Shown here piece after piece: positions 25,699 to 34,550 of a stretch of DNA of 64,000 nt. Numbering within the stretch: position 1 is the stretch's first letter; every line of letters starts with the position of its first letter. The stretch is from assembly GCF_030812215.1 (NCBI RefSeq), contig NZ_JAUSSG010000004.1:1-64000 (forward strand), read 5' to 3'. A program made the position numbers and the translations under genes. The stretch comes from Variovorax boronicumulans (GTDB lineage: Bacteria; Pseudomonadota; Gammaproteobacteria; Burkholderiales; Burkholderiaceae_C). Under the pieces are notes generated by a model that did not search any database, was not told the DNA's origin, and was given only the letters and a program-made list of their open reading frames with translations.

Positions 25699-26694
25699 TT
25701 ACTCGTCGGCCCGGAAGCCGGAGGCCGCGACCACCGGCTTCCATCGCTCCCGCTCGGTGGCAATGAGGCGCGTGAAGTCGGCCGGCGCGAGGTAGGCGGC
25801 TTCCAGCCCGATCTGCGACAGGCCTGCAACGAGCGTGCTGTCGCGCGATGCGGTTTGCGTGGCTTCGGCGAGCGCCGCCACGGTTTTCTCCGGCGTGGCG
25901 GCGGGCGCGTAGATCCCATAGCTCTCGAGCCCGGTCACGCTGTCGAAGCCCTGCTCCGTGAAGGTCGGCACGTTCTTCAGGAAGCGCGAGCGGCGCTCGC
26001 TGCTCGCGGCCAGGAGGCGCAGCTTGCCGCTCTCCAGGTACTGGAGAAAGTCGCCCACGAAGCCGATGTAGGCAGGAATCTGCGCGCCCAGCAGGTCCTG
26101 CACCGCGGGCGCGGAACCGCGATAGGCCACGTGCGTGAGCGGCACGCCGGCCGCCTGCGAGAAGCGGTAGCCCAGGAACTGCGCGAGCGAGCCCGCCGCG
26201 GGCGACGCGTAGGCGCGGCCGGTCTCGGTGCGCCGGAGCCAGCGCACGTAGTCGGCCAGCGTCTTCACTTCGGGCGGCACGGCGCTGCTCACGGCAAGGA
26301 CGCAGGTCGCGGAGGCCAGCAATGCGACGGGCCTGAAATCCTTGGCAGGGTCGTACGCGAGGTTGGCGTAGACGTGCGGGTAGATCGTCATCGCCGAGGT
26401 GTGCGTGCACAGGAGCACGCTGCCGTCCGGCTTCTCGCGCTTGAGCTGCGCATTGGCGATGCGCCCGGCGGCGCCGGGCCGGTTGTCCACGAGGTATGGC
26501 CGGCCCTGCGCGCGCCACGATTCGGTGAGGCGGCGCGCGGTCTGGTCGAGCGTGCCGCCGGGCGGATAGCCCACGACGAGCCGCCCCACCGCTGCATCGG
26601 TCTGCGCGATTGCAAGTGCTGGCGACAGCGCCGCGCCCGGCACGAGACACGCAGCGCGCTTTGCGAAAGTCCGCCTTGAAATGTGATGCACCAT
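25699..26694 (-). CDS. Bug-family binding protein in the nitrobenzoate cluster
   Basis: A 331-residue periplasmic binding protein with a signal sequence containing a twin-arginine-like start (ISRRTFAKRAACLVPGAAL) and Bug motifs RLVVGYPPGGTLDQTARRL and VDNRPGAAGRIANAQL. It lies 38 bp upstream of pnbB on the same strand and is divergent from the LysR gene. It probably binds the nitroaromatic acid or a related carboxylate for uptake. No permease is adjacent. Confidence 0.87.
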   Translation of the reverse strand: MVHHISRRTFAKRAACLVPGAALSPALAIAQTDAAVGRLVVGYPPGGTLDQTARRLTESWRAQGRPYLVDNRPGAAGRIANAQLKREKPDGSVLLCTHTSAMTIYPHVYANLAYDPAKDFRPVALLASATCVLAVSSAVPPEVKTLADYVRWLRRTETGRAYASPAAGSLAQFLGYRFSQAAGVPLTHVAYRGSAPAVQDLLGAQIPAYIGFVGDFLQYLESGKLRLLAASSERRSRFLKNVPTFTEQGFDSVTGLESYGIYAPAATPEKTVAALAEATQTASRDSTLVAGLSQIGLEAAYLAPADFTRLIATERERWKPVVAASGFRADE

Positions 26695-26831
26695 GATTGA
26701 TTGCTCCAGTTGTTGGTCTCGCCCATGTCCCGCCAGGAACGCATGGACGAACGGTGCCACCGCGCCTGTGCCGCTGGAAGCGATCAATCTGCAACACGAC
26801 AATGCAGCGCGTGCAACATGAGGAGAAAAAG

Positions 26832-27833
26832 ATGGCCGCAGTGAATCCGAACCGCATGGACCTCAACCTGCTTCGCGTGTTCGATGCCGTCTTCGAGGAC
26901 CAGAACCTCCTGCGTGCGGGCAAGCGCCTGCACCTGAGCCAGTCCGCGATCAGCCATGCGCTGGCGCGCCTGCGCGAGGCGCTGCAGGACGAACTCTTCA
27001 TTCGCACCGCGCGTGGCATGGAGCCCACCGCACGCGCACTGGCGATGGCCGCGCCGCTGCGAGAGGCCCTGCGCAGCATCCACGACACGCTCGGCGTGCA
27101 GCCCTTCGATCCCGCGACCGCCTCGCGCACCTTCGTGCTGGCCGCGAACGACTACGTGACCTCGGTGCTGCTGGTCGGCCTCAGCCGCCGCGTGAACGCC
27201 ATTGCGCCGGCGGTGGACCTCGTCGTGCGGCCGTCCACGCGGCTGGACCTGGCCGAGCAGATCGACGTGGGCCGCATCGACCTGGCCATCGGCATCTTCG
27301 CGGAGGTGCCGCCACGCTTCCAGAGCGGCCCCGTGTGGACGCAAGAGGACGTGCTGGTCATGCGCAAGGGCCATCCGCTGCGCCGGCGCCGGCTGCGCGT
27401 GGACGACCTCGCGGAATTTCCGCTGGTGACGGTTTCGCTCGGCGGGCAGGAGGAAGGCGCGGTCAGCGGCTACATCGTCGAGCGCGGGCTGGCGCGCCAG
27501 TCCGAGATGTTCGACCGGCAGGCGCTGGAAGATGCGCTCGCGGCCATCGGCCAGCGTCCGCGCTACCGCATCACGGTGCCGCATTCGCTCGCGGTGCCCG
27601 AGCTCCTCGTGGACAGCGACATGCTCTCCATCGTGCCGGCGCCGCTCGCACAGGCCTTCGCACGCCGCGGCGACGTGCATGCCAAGCCGCTGCCCTACGA
27701 GGTGGCGAACGTGAGCCTGCGCGCCATATGGCACCGGCGGCACGAACACGACCCGGCCCATGTCTGGCTGAGGGAACAGCTCGCGGAGATCGCGGAATCG
27801 ACGCGCGGCGAGCAGGGCACGCGTCAGGGCTGA
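26832..27833 (+). CDS. pnbR: LysR-type regulator, NahR/PnbR-like
   Basis: A 333-residue regulator of the NahR/NodD-like branch: RMDLNLLRVFDAVFEDQNLLRAGKRLHLSQSAISHALARLREAL forms the helix-turn-helix region, followed by DELFIRTARGMEPT. AGGAG precedes the start by 7 bases. It sits between the divergent lyase/Bug unit and the downstream nitroreductase, as pnbR does in P. putida TW3, and probably activates both in response to the aromatic substrate. Symbol given by context; the effector is inferred. Confidence 0.75.
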   Translation: MAAVNPNRMDLNLLRVFDAVFEDQNLLRAGKRLHLSQSAISHALARLREALQDELFIRTARGMEPTARALAMAAPLREALRSIHDTLGVQPFDPATASRTFVLAANDYVTSVLLVGLSRRVNAIAPAVDLVVRPSTRLDLAEQIDVGRIDLAIGIFAEVPPRFQSGPVWTQEDVLVMRKGHPLRRRRLRVDDLAEFPLVTVSLGGQEEGAVSGYIVERGLARQSEMFDRQALEDALAAIGQRPRYRITVPHSLAVPELLVDSDMLSIVPAPLAQAFARRGDVHAKPLPYEVANVSLRAIWHRRHEHDPAHVWLREQLAEIAESTRGEQGTRQG

Positions 27834-27915
27834 CCCACCCAAATCCGATGCCGTGCATACCCATGCTGCGCAAGTTTCAATGGGCAGCCGCGCACCCGCG
27901 TGCGAGCATCACGCC

Positions 27916-28632
27916 ATGATGAAAGCTCCCCCTACGGACGGCGCAGCGCAAGACGTCGTCGACGCGGTCATTCGCTCGCGCAAGGCGGTTCGCGCCTTCC
28001 GGCCCACGCCGGTTTCCAAGGCGCTCGTCGTGGAAATGCTCGATGTCGCGCGCTGCGCGCCGAGCAACTCGAACACGCAGCCGTGGTCGGTGCACGTGCT
28101 CGAAGGCAATGCCAAGCGCCGGCTCAGCCAGGCGCTGCTGCGCTCGCACGAGCGCGACGATCTGCCCGCCTCGCAGCACTTTCCGCCGGAACTGCCCGCC
28201 GCATGCAGATCGCGGCAGGCGGACTTCGGTGCCCGCTACTACGCGGCCCTGGGCATCGACCGCGCGGATGCGGCGGCACGCTACCGGCGGACGGCGCAGA
28301 ACTACCTGTTCTTCGACGCGCCGGTGGGCCTCATCTTCACGATCGACGAGCGGCTGATGCCGCACAGCTGGGCCGACTTCGGCATGTTCCTGCAGACCTT
28401 CATGCTCGCTGCAAGAGCACGCGGGCTCGACACCTGCCCGCAGGTGTCGTTCGTGCGGCATGAGGCGGTCATTCGCGAATGCCTGCCGTTGCCCGCGGGC
28501 CAGACCGTGGTGTGCGGCATGTCGCTCGGCTGGGCGGAGGCAGATTCGGCGCTGCACCATCTCGCGATGCCGAGGGAGCCGGTGGAGGCGTTCACCGTCT
28601 TCCACGGCTTCGATGAGGGGGCCGCCGGCTAG
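27916..28632 (+). CDS. pnbA: Nitroreductase, probable 4-nitrobenzoate reductase
   Basis: A 238-residue FMN-dependent nitroreductase with the family start (RSRKAVRAFRPTPVSKALVVEMLDVA), the flavin-contact segment CAPSNSNTQPWSVHVL and the C-terminal VVCGMSLGWAEADS. It would reduce the nitro group of 4-nitrobenzoate through the nitroso to the hydroxylamino stage with NAD(P)H, giving the PnbB substrate. It follows the LysR gene in the same direction after 82 bp. Substrate is inferred from context; the family also includes general nitroaromatic and quinone reductases. Confidence 0.75.
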   Translation: MMKAPPTDGAAQDVVDAVIRSRKAVRAFRPTPVSKALVVEMLDVARCAPSNSNTQPWSVHVLEGNAKRRLSQALLRSHERDDLPASQHFPPELPAACRSRQADFGARYYAALGIDRADAAARYRRTAQNYLFFDAPVGLIFTIDERLMPHSWADFGMFLQTFMLAARARGLDTCPQVSFVRHEAVIRECLPLPAGQTVVCGMSLGWAEADSALHHLAMPREPVEAFTVFHGFDEGAAG

Positions 28633-28684
28633 GGCCTTCGGATGGACAATCGGACGAGCCCCATCCGAAATCAAAGTCACGACC

Positions 28685-29809
28685 ATGCCCCGCCTCGACG
28701 ACCCCCTCCACGACGCCGAAATCGGCTCCCGCGACAGCACGCTCGACACCACCCGCATCGACGACGTGCGCATCGGCGCCGTTCGCCCGCTCATGACTCC
28801 CGCGCTGCTGCAAGAGCGCGTGCCCGTGCGCGACAACACGCTGGCGCTGGTCGAGAGCAGCCGCGCGGCGATCGCCGACGTGCTGCACGGGCGCGACGAC
28901 CGGCTGGTGGTCGTGGTCGGCCCTTGCTCCATCCATGACCACGACCAGGCCCTCGAATACGCACAACGCCTGAAGAAGGTGGCCGATTCGCTGCAGGACG
29001 ACCTCTTGATCGTGATGCGCGCCTACTTCGAGAAGCCGCGCACAACCGTCGGCTGGAAGGGCTACATCAACGACCCGCACCTGGACGGCAGTTTCGCCAT
29101 CAACGAAGGGCTGGAGCGCGCGCGGCGCCTGCTGCTCGAACTCACCACGCTGGGCCTGCCGACCGGCACCGAGTTCCTTGACCTGCTGAGCCCGCAGTTC
29201 ATTGCCGACCTGATCGCCTGGGGCGCCATCGGCGCGCGCACCACCGAGAGCCAGAGCCACCGTCAACTGGCCTCGGGGCTGAGCTGTCCGGTCGGCTTCA
29301 AGAACGGCACGGACGGCAGCGTCAAGGTGGCGGCCGACGCCATCCTCGCGGCGCGCGCGCCGCATGCCTTCATGGGCATGACCAAGATGGGCATGGCCGC
29401 GATCTTCGAGACGCGCGGCAACGACGACTGCCATGTCATCCTGCGCGGCGGCAAGGCGCCCAACTATTCGGCCGCGGACGTGGAGTCCAGCTGCCAAGCG
29501 CTGCTTGCGAACGGCCTGCGGCCGCAAGTGATGATCGATGTCTCGCACGGCAACAGCAGCAAGCAGCACCAGCGGCAGATCGTGGTGGCCGAAGACGTGG
29601 CAGCGCAGATCGCGGGCGGCGAGCAGCGCATCACGGGCCTCATGATCGAGAGCCACCTCGAGGAAGGCCGGCAGGACCTGAAGCCCGGCGTCGCGCTGAA
29701 GCGCGGTGTTTCGATCACCGATGCGTGCATCGGCTTTGCGCAGACGGTGCCGGTGCTCGAAGGACTGGCTTCGGCGGTCAAGGCACGGCGAAAGCTGTCG
29801 AAAGCCTGA
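28685..29809 (+). CDS. aroG: DAHP synthase, class I (3-deoxy-7-phosphoheptulonate synthase)
   Basis: A 374-residue AroFGH-type enzyme that condenses phosphoenolpyruvate and erythrose 4-phosphate, the first step of the shikimate pathway. Family motifs are present in order: VVVVGPCSIHDHDQALEYA, MRAYFEKPRTTVGWKGYINDP, GARTTESQSHRQLASGLS, VGFKNGTDGS and MIDVSHGNSSKQ. Which aromatic amino acid inhibits it cannot be stated. It follows the nitroreductase by 52 bp but is a housekeeping gene, probably with its own promoter. Confidence 0.94.
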   Translation: MPRLDDPLHDAEIGSRDSTLDTTRIDDVRIGAVRPLMTPALLQERVPVRDNTLALVESSRAAIADVLHGRDDRLVVVVGPCSIHDHDQALEYAQRLKKVADSLQDDLLIVMRAYFEKPRTTVGWKGYINDPHLDGSFAINEGLERARRLLLELTTLGLPTGTEFLDLLSPQFIADLIAWGAIGARTTESQSHRQLASGLSCPVGFKNGTDGSVKVAADAILAARAPHAFMGMTKMGMAAIFETRGNDDCHVILRGGKAPNYSAADVESSCQALLANGLRPQVMIDVSHGNSSKQHQRQIVVAEDVAAQIAGGEQRITGLMIESHLEEGRQDLKPGVALKRGVSITDACIGFAQTVPVLEGLASAVKARRKLSKA

Positions 29810-29826
29810 AGCTGCAGAAGGCCTGA

Positions 29827-30156
29827 ATGGAAGACATCGTCCGCGGCATCGGCGTGATGTGGGCCAACGAGAGCCTGCGGCCATTGCTGCTGGGCGCCAT
29901 CGCGACGGCCATGGTGATCGGCGTCCTGGTGGCCGCCCTGCATGCGTGGGCACGCCGCAGGGGCCTGGACGATGCGATCGGACACCGGGTGCAGCCCGCC
30001 ATGCGTTTCGCGATAGCGCTGCTGTTCGGACTGGGCTGCGGCGCCGTGCTGGCGCGCGACGATGTGGCGTGGCCGATCCCTGTGGCCGGGATCGCGCTCT
30101 CCCTCTGCTTCATGGCGTATTTCGGCCACCGGGTCTGGCGCGGCCAGCCGGAATAG
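29827..30156 (+). CDS. Small hypothetical membrane protein
   Basis: A 109-residue protein with three hydrophobic helices (about 18-42, 58-75 and 82-98) joined by short Arg-rich loops. No recognised family or catalytic motif. It begins 17 bp after aroG in the same direction, so it is probably on the aroG transcript, and converges with map. The start ATG overlaps no gene and has only a weak ribosome-binding site. Confidence 0.5.
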   Translation: MEDIVRGIGVMWANESLRPLLLGAIATAMVIGVLVAALHAWARRRGLDDAIGHRVQPAMRFAIALLFGLGCGAVLARDDVAWPIPVAGIALSLCFMAYFGHRVWRGQPE

Positions 30157-30165
30157 CGCGAAGCA

Positions 30166-30957
30166 TCAGATCGGCGCGTAGGCGCCCGTGCCGCCCGGCC
30201 AGGTCGTCAGCACGTCATAGCCCTCGGGCGTCACCGCCACCATGTGTTCCCACTGGGCGGACAGGGACCTGTCCTTGGTCACGACGGTCCAGCCGTCGGG
30301 CAATTGCCGGGTGTCGCGTTGGCCCGCGTTGAGCATCGGTTCGATGGTGAAGACCATGCCCGCCTCCAGCCTCCGCCCCTCCCCGCGCCGCCCGTAGTGC
30401 AGCACCTGCAGGTCCTCGTGGTAGACCCGGCCGATGCCGTGCCCGCAGTATTCGCGCACCACGCTGAAGTGCTCCCGCTGCGCGACCGACTGGATGGCGT
30501 GGCCGACATCGCCCAGCGTCGCGCCAGGCCTGACCTGACGGATGCCGGCGAGCATGGCTTCGTAGGTCGTCTCCACCAGGCGCCGGGCCAGCACGCTGGG
30601 CGTGCCGACGAAGTACATGCGACTGGTGTCGCCGAACCAGCCGTCCTTGATGACCGCGACATCGATGTTGACGATGTCGCCCTTCTTCAGGATCTTGTCG
30701 GGCGAAGGGATGCCGTGGCAGACCACCTGGTTGACGGAAGTGAGGATGGTCTTCGGATACCCCTGATAGCCCACGTTGGCCGGAATGGCGCCCTGGACAT
30801 TCACGATGTGGTCGTGGCAGATGCGATCGAGCGCCTCCGTGCTCACGCCCGGCACGACGTGCGGCTCGATCATGGCGAGCACCTCCGCAGCCAGCTGGCC
30901 AGCGCGCCGCGCCATCTCGATGTCTTCGGCGGACTTGATGACGATGTCGCGCGCCAT
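30166..30957 (-). CDS. map: Type I methionine aminopeptidase (ParD-linked copy)
   Basis: A 263-residue enzyme that removes N-terminal methionine from new proteins. The five metal ligands are D99, D110, H173, E206 and E237, with H81 of the active site in VVCHGIPS. It is not next to rpsB, the common position of the housekeeping map. Its ATG shares a base with the stop of the upstream ParD-like gene (TGATG), so translation is coupled. Probably an extra copy. Confidence 0.92.
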   Translation of the reverse strand: MARDIVIKSAEDIEMARRAGQLAAEVLAMIEPHVVPGVSTEALDRICHDHIVNVQGAIPANVGYQGYPKTILTSVNQVVCHGIPSPDKILKKGDIVNIDVAVIKDGWFGDTSRMYFVGTPSVLARRLVETTYEAMLAGIRQVRPGATLGDVGHAIQSVAQREHFSVVREYCGHGIGRVYHEDLQVLHYGRRGEGRRLEAGMVFTIEPMLNAGQRDTRQLPDGWTVVTKDRSLSAQWEHMVAVTPEGYDVLTTWPGGTGAYAPI

Positions 30958-31211
30958 CAGCGTTTTCCGGGCGAGGGCGAGCGGGGCTTGCCGGCCTGGG
31001 CGGTGACCGCCGATGCGATGTCCAGCCCCCCCGCGAGTTCAGCCTGTATCAGCAGTTGGCAGACTTCCCGGTAGTCCAGCTCCGGGTGCATCTCGGTCAG
31101 CATGCCGACCCGCATCCAGTGCTCGGCCTGCGAATTGATGGACCGGCTGAGCGCATTGCCGGCCACTCTCAGGTTCTCGTGCATCAGGTCTGAAATCTTT
31201 ACGATGCCCAT
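30957..31211 (-). CDS. ParD-like antitoxin-family protein
   Basis: An 84-residue protein whose first half (MGIVKISDLMHENLRVAGNALSRSINSQAEHWMRVG) resembles the ribbon-helix-helix ParD-like family, followed by a short helical segment and a basic tail. No ParE toxin gene follows; instead the gene is translationally coupled to map. The promoter carries nested palindromes (31223-31257) that could be its autoregulatory operator. Whether it acts as an antitoxin, a plain repressor or a Map partner is unknown. Confidence 0.75.
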   Translation of the reverse strand: MGIVKISDLMHENLRVAGNALSRSINSQAEHWMRVGMLTEMHPELDYREVCQLLIQAELAGGLDIASAVTAQAGKPRSPSPGKR

Positions 31212-31222
31212 CGGCGGCCTCC

Positions 31223-31257
31223 ATACGAAATATACGCGAAGTATATATGCTTCGTAT
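31223..31257. promoter_or_regulatory. AT-rich nested palindromes, candidate ParD-like operator
   Basis: ATACGAA (31223-31229) mirrors TTCGTAT (31251-31257). Inside, CGAAG (31237-31241) mirrors CTTCG (31250-31254) around TATATATG. The AT-rich block starts 12 bp before the ParD-like start codon, in a GC-rich genome, and would overlap its promoter. Ribbon-helix-helix antitoxins commonly bind such arrays. Binding is inferred. Confidence 0.55.
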
Positions 31258-31413
31258 ATACACGCATGGTCCGGCAGTGGCGCTCTCGAACGTCCATTGC
31301 GGCGTGCTCCGACGCATCCGCAGCATCTTCATGAACACCTTCTCGCGGCACCGGACGACACACGCCGGGCACCGCCACAGGCACTTTCGGCGCGAGAAGG
31401 AGCAATCTCACTC

Positions 31414-31839
31414 ATGGATCGCCTGTTCGCCTTGTTCGCCAACAAGACCGCGCATATCGCGGGCAGCCCGTTCACGTTCCTGGTGTGCGTGGCCGTGGTC
31501 GTTGCATGGGCGGTTGCCGGGCCGTTCTTCGGCTTCTCGGAAACCTGGCAACTGGTCATCAACACCGGCACCACCATCGTGACCTTCCTCATGGTGTTTG
31601 TGATCCAGAACACCCAGAACCGCGACGGCGTGGCCCTGCAGACAAAGCTGGACGAGCTGATCCGGTCGTCCAACGCCCAGAACGAATTCATGGGCATCGA
31701 GAAGCTCACCGACCGCGAACTGATCGCGCTGCACGAGAAGTGCGAGGCGGCAGCCAGAAGCAGCCAGGCCACGCTGGAGCGCACCCGTGCCGAGCGCCGC
31801 CGGCGCGGCCACGACACGGAGGCCGCGGCCAAGGCTTGA
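31414..31839 (+). CDS. Low-affinity iron permease family protein
   Basis: A 141-residue membrane protein with two N-terminal helices (about 18-38 and 46-66), the conserved FLMVFVIQNTQNRDGVALQTKLDELIR segment and a charged C-terminal coiled tail. This matches the bacterial family related to yeast Fet4, although iron transport by the short bacterial forms is not well shown. AAGGAG lies 12 bp before the start. It diverges from the ParD-like/map pair and converges with the AraC gene. Confidence 0.85.
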   Translation: MDRLFALFANKTAHIAGSPFTFLVCVAVVVAWAVAGPFFGFSETWQLVINTGTTIVTFLMVFVIQNTQNRDGVALQTKLDELIRSSNAQNEFMGIEKLTDRELIALHEKCEAAARSSQATLERTRAERRRRGHDTEAAAKA

Positions 31840-31845
31840 TCCGGC

Positions 31846-32901
31846 CTACGGTGCGGGGGTGGCGAAGGCGCCGGGCCTCTGGGTTTCCTGGGTCCCCGCC
31901 CGAAATTCACCCGGGGTCATGCCCTTGATTCGCCTGAAGTGCCGGTTGAAGTTCGAGATGTTGTTGAAGCCCACCTCGTAGCAGATGCTGCTCACCTGCT
32001 GGCGCGTGGAGGCCAGCAGGCGGCAGGCGCGCGCCACGCGCAGGCCGATCACGAAGTCGGTGAAGGTCTGGCCGGTCGCACGGCGGAAGCTGCGCGAGAA
32101 CGCGTTCTCGCGCATGCCGACGACCGCGCCGACCTCGGCCAGCGAAAGCTCCTCGGCGTAGTTGTCGCGGATGTGGTCGAGCGCCTTGTGGATGCGCGTC
32201 GCGGCCCCGGGCTCGCCCAGCGAATCGTCGGTGAACGCGGCGTCGGCCAGCAGCCGGTACTCGGACCATTGCGAGAGCTCGTTGAGCAGCACGGTGAATT
32301 CCGCAAAGCGCGCCAGGCCTTGCAACATCTCGATGCGCCGCAGCCGCGAGACGATGCCTTCGTTCAGGCCCACGAACTGCACGCCTTGCCGCGCGCGCGC
32401 CAGGAGCGGCGCCGCATCGCGCAGTTCGGGAAACAGTTCCATGCCGCGGCGCAGCGGCTCGTCGCCGAAGCGCAGCACCAGGCTGCCGGCATTGCCCGCG
32501 CCATGCATCGGACGGTGCTCGAACGCGAGGCTGTGCGGCAGCCGTGGGCCCAGCAGCACCACGGTGCCGGGCGCGAAGCGGTGGGTTTCCTCGTCGATGC
32601 CGTTGCCCACGCGCAGGCGCGCGGGCGCGGCGCCGATCAGGTGCAGCTCGTGCTCGTGCAGGCAGCTTGCATCGTTGCCGCGCGTCGAAGCCGCGGAGGA
32701 GGTTTCGCAGTGGATGGTGAGCCGGGTCTCCGCCAGCGCAGGTACGGCGGGCTCGGATGTCGCGCCGCGCCGCGCATCGAGCGGGCGGACGCGCGCGGTG
32801 GTGTACGGGCGCGCTGCGGGCGCCGTGACCTGCAGCTTGGTGCGCAGCGCGGCGGACGCATGCGCTCGGGAGGCGGAAGCCGGCGGGATCGTGTTCAGCA
32901 A
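31846..32901 (-). CDS. AraC-family regulator with cupin sensor domain
   Basis: About 351 residues: an N-terminal cupin-like sensing region (HEHELHLIGAAPARLRVGN to VVLLGPRLPHSLAFEH) and two C-terminal helix-turn-helix motifs (LSLAEVGAVVGMRENAFSRSFRRATG and VSSICYEVGFNNISNFNRHFRRIKGMTP). The start is uncertain: a TTG at 32901, preceded by GGAG, fits between gntK and this gene, while upstream ATGs lie inside gntK. It is read in the same direction as gntP-gntK, 46 bp downstream, and may be part of that unit or regulate an unlinked sugar-acid pathway. Confidence 0.8.
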   Translation of the reverse strand: MLNTIPPASASRAHASAALRTKLQVTAPAARPYTTARVRPLDARRGATSEPAVPALAETRLTIHCETSSAASTRGNDASCLHEHELHLIGAAPARLRVGNGIDEETHRFAPGTVVLLGPRLPHSLAFEHRPMHGAGNAGSLVLRFGDEPLRRGMELFPELRDAAPLLARARQGVQFVGLNEGIVSRLRRIEMLQGLARFAEFTVLLNELSQWSEYRLLADAAFTDDSLGEPGAATRIHKALDHIRDNYAEELSLAEVGAVVGMRENAFSRSFRRATGQTFTDFVIGLRVARACRLLASTRQQVSSICYEVGFNNISNFNRHFRRIKGMTPGEFRAGTQETQRPGAFATPAP

Positions 32902-32947
32902 GACCAAATCTCCAACGGACGACAAACGGTGAAGGACGGGTGAGGCG

Positions 32948-34507
32948 TCAGCTCTTGCGCGCCGGCGGCGGCATGGCCGTCTGCTGCTGGAAGGCGGCGA
33001 GCAGCCGGTACTCCTCGCCGAGCTTGCGCGGCAGCGAGAGATACACCGGCAGCAACTGCCGGTAGAGCGCCGCGTTCTTGGCATTGGGCGTGTGGCGGTG
33101 CGTGGCGCCCACCATGCCCGCGACCACGTCGAGCGAATCGACGTGCCCCAGCGCATAGAGCCCGAGCACCGCGGCGCCCAGGCACGAGCTCTCGAAGCTC
33201 TCGGGCACCACCACCTCGCGGTCGAACACGTCGGCCATCATCTGGCGCCACATGCCCGAGCGCGCGAAGCCGCCGGTGGCCTTGATGTGCGCGCTGCGGC
33301 CCGCGATCGACTCGACCGCCGGCAGGATGCTGTAGAGGTTGAAGATCACGCCCTCGAGCACCGCGCGGATCATGTGCTCCTTGCGATGGTGGATGCCCAG
33401 CCCGAAGAAGGAGCCGCGCAGGTCGGCGTTCCAGTAAGGCGCGCGTTCGCCGGTGAGGAAGGGATGGAACACCAGCCCTTCGGAGCCGGCCGACACGCGC
33501 TCGGCGATGCGGGTGAGCACCTCGTAGGTGTCGATGCCCAGGCGCTTGGCGGTCTCGGCCTCGGCCGAGGCGAACTCGTCGCGCACCCAGCGCAGGATGA
33601 TCCCGCCGTTGTTCACTGGCCCGCCCACCACCCAGCGCCGCTCGGCGAGCGCATAGCAGAAGGTGCGGCCCTCGGGGTCGGTCATCGGGTGGTCGACCAC
33701 GGTGCGCATCGCGCCGCTGGTGCCGATGGTCACGGCCACTTCGCCGGGCGCCACCGCGTTCACGCCGAGATTGGAGAGCACGCCGTCGTTGGCGCCGATG
33801 ACGAAAGGCGTGTCGGTGGCAAGCCCCAATTTCGTTGCGACATCGGCCGGCAGGCCTTCGATGTGCCAGGTGGTCGGCACCGGGCGAGACAACTGGTCGG
33901 CACGCACGCCGGCGAGCGCGAGCGCGCCTTCGTCCCAGTCGAGCCGCTCGATGTTGAAGAGCCCCGTGGCCGAGGCGATGGAGTGATCGACCTGCCATTG
34001 CCCGAAGAGCCGGAAGAACACGTATTCCTTGATGCCGACGAAGCGCGCCGCGCTGGCAAAGAGCTCGGCGCGCTCGTGGCGCAGCCACACCAGCTTGGCC
34101 AGCGGCGACATCGGATGGATCGGCGTGCCCGTGCGGCGGTAGATCGCCAGCCCGTCCCATTCGTCGCGGATGCGCTCGGCCCAGCGCGCGGCGCGCTGGT
34201 CGGCCCAGGTGATGCTGGCGGTCAGCGGCGCGCCCGCACCGTCGACCAGGATCAGGCTGTGCATGGCCGCGCTGAAGGACACGGCGAGCACGTCGGCGGG
34301 CGCGGCCTTGCTCTCCTGCACGCAACCCGCGATGGCTGCGAGCACCGCCTGGAAGATCTGCTCGGGATCCTGCTCGGCGGCGCCGGCCTCGGGCTGCAGC
34401 AGCGGGTAGTCGACCGCATGGTGGGCCAGCACACGCCCCGCGGGCGTGAAGGCCACCGCCTTGGTGCTGGTGGTTCCGATGTCGACGCCGATGACGGTGC
34501 GGCCCAT
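32948..34507 (-). CDS. gntK: Gluconokinase, FGGY family
   Basis: A 519-residue FGGY carbohydrate kinase with N-terminal phosphate-binding strand (VIGVDIGTTSTKAVAF), an FGGY-type substrate domain, the PVNNGGIILRWVRDEF segment and the C-terminal ATP-site region IKATGGFARSGMWRQMMADVF. It phosphorylates gluconate to 6-phosphogluconate for the Entner-Doudoroff or pentose phosphate route. It follows the GntP permease by 43 bp and is under the divergent LacI-type GntR. Without that context, xylulokinase would be the main alternative. Confidence 0.85.
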   Translation of the reverse strand: MGRTVIGVDIGTTSTKAVAFTPAGRVLAHHAVDYPLLQPEAGAAEQDPEQIFQAVLAAIAGCVQESKAAPADVLAVSFSAAMHSLILVDGAGAPLTASITWADQRAARWAERIRDEWDGLAIYRRTGTPIHPMSPLAKLVWLRHERAELFASAARFVGIKEYVFFRLFGQWQVDHSIASATGLFNIERLDWDEGALALAGVRADQLSRPVPTTWHIEGLPADVATKLGLATDTPFVIGANDGVLSNLGVNAVAPGEVAVTIGTSGAMRTVVDHPMTDPEGRTFCYALAERRWVVGGPVNNGGIILRWVRDEFASAEAETAKRLGIDTYEVLTRIAERVSAGSEGLVFHPFLTGERAPYWNADLRGSFFGLGIHHRKEHMIRAVLEGVIFNLYSILPAVESIAGRSAHIKATGGFARSGMWRQMMADVFDREVVVPESFESSCLGAAVLGLYALGHVDSLDVVAGMVGATHRHTPNAKNAALYRQLLPVYLSLPRKLGEEYRLLAAFQQQTAMPPPARKS

Positions 34508-34550
34508 GGCTTGTCTCCTTGCCTCAGTGATCAGGTTCAGGTGATCGCGC

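Noticed and set aside
31223..31257. Possible CRISPR or IS end at the AT-rich palindromes
   Set aside because: There is a single nested palindrome in a promoter position, with no repeat-spacer pattern, transposase or target duplication.
32948..34507. Xylulokinase assignment for the FGGY kinase
   Set aside because: The adjacent GntP permease, LacI-type regulator and GntR-like operators favour gluconokinase.
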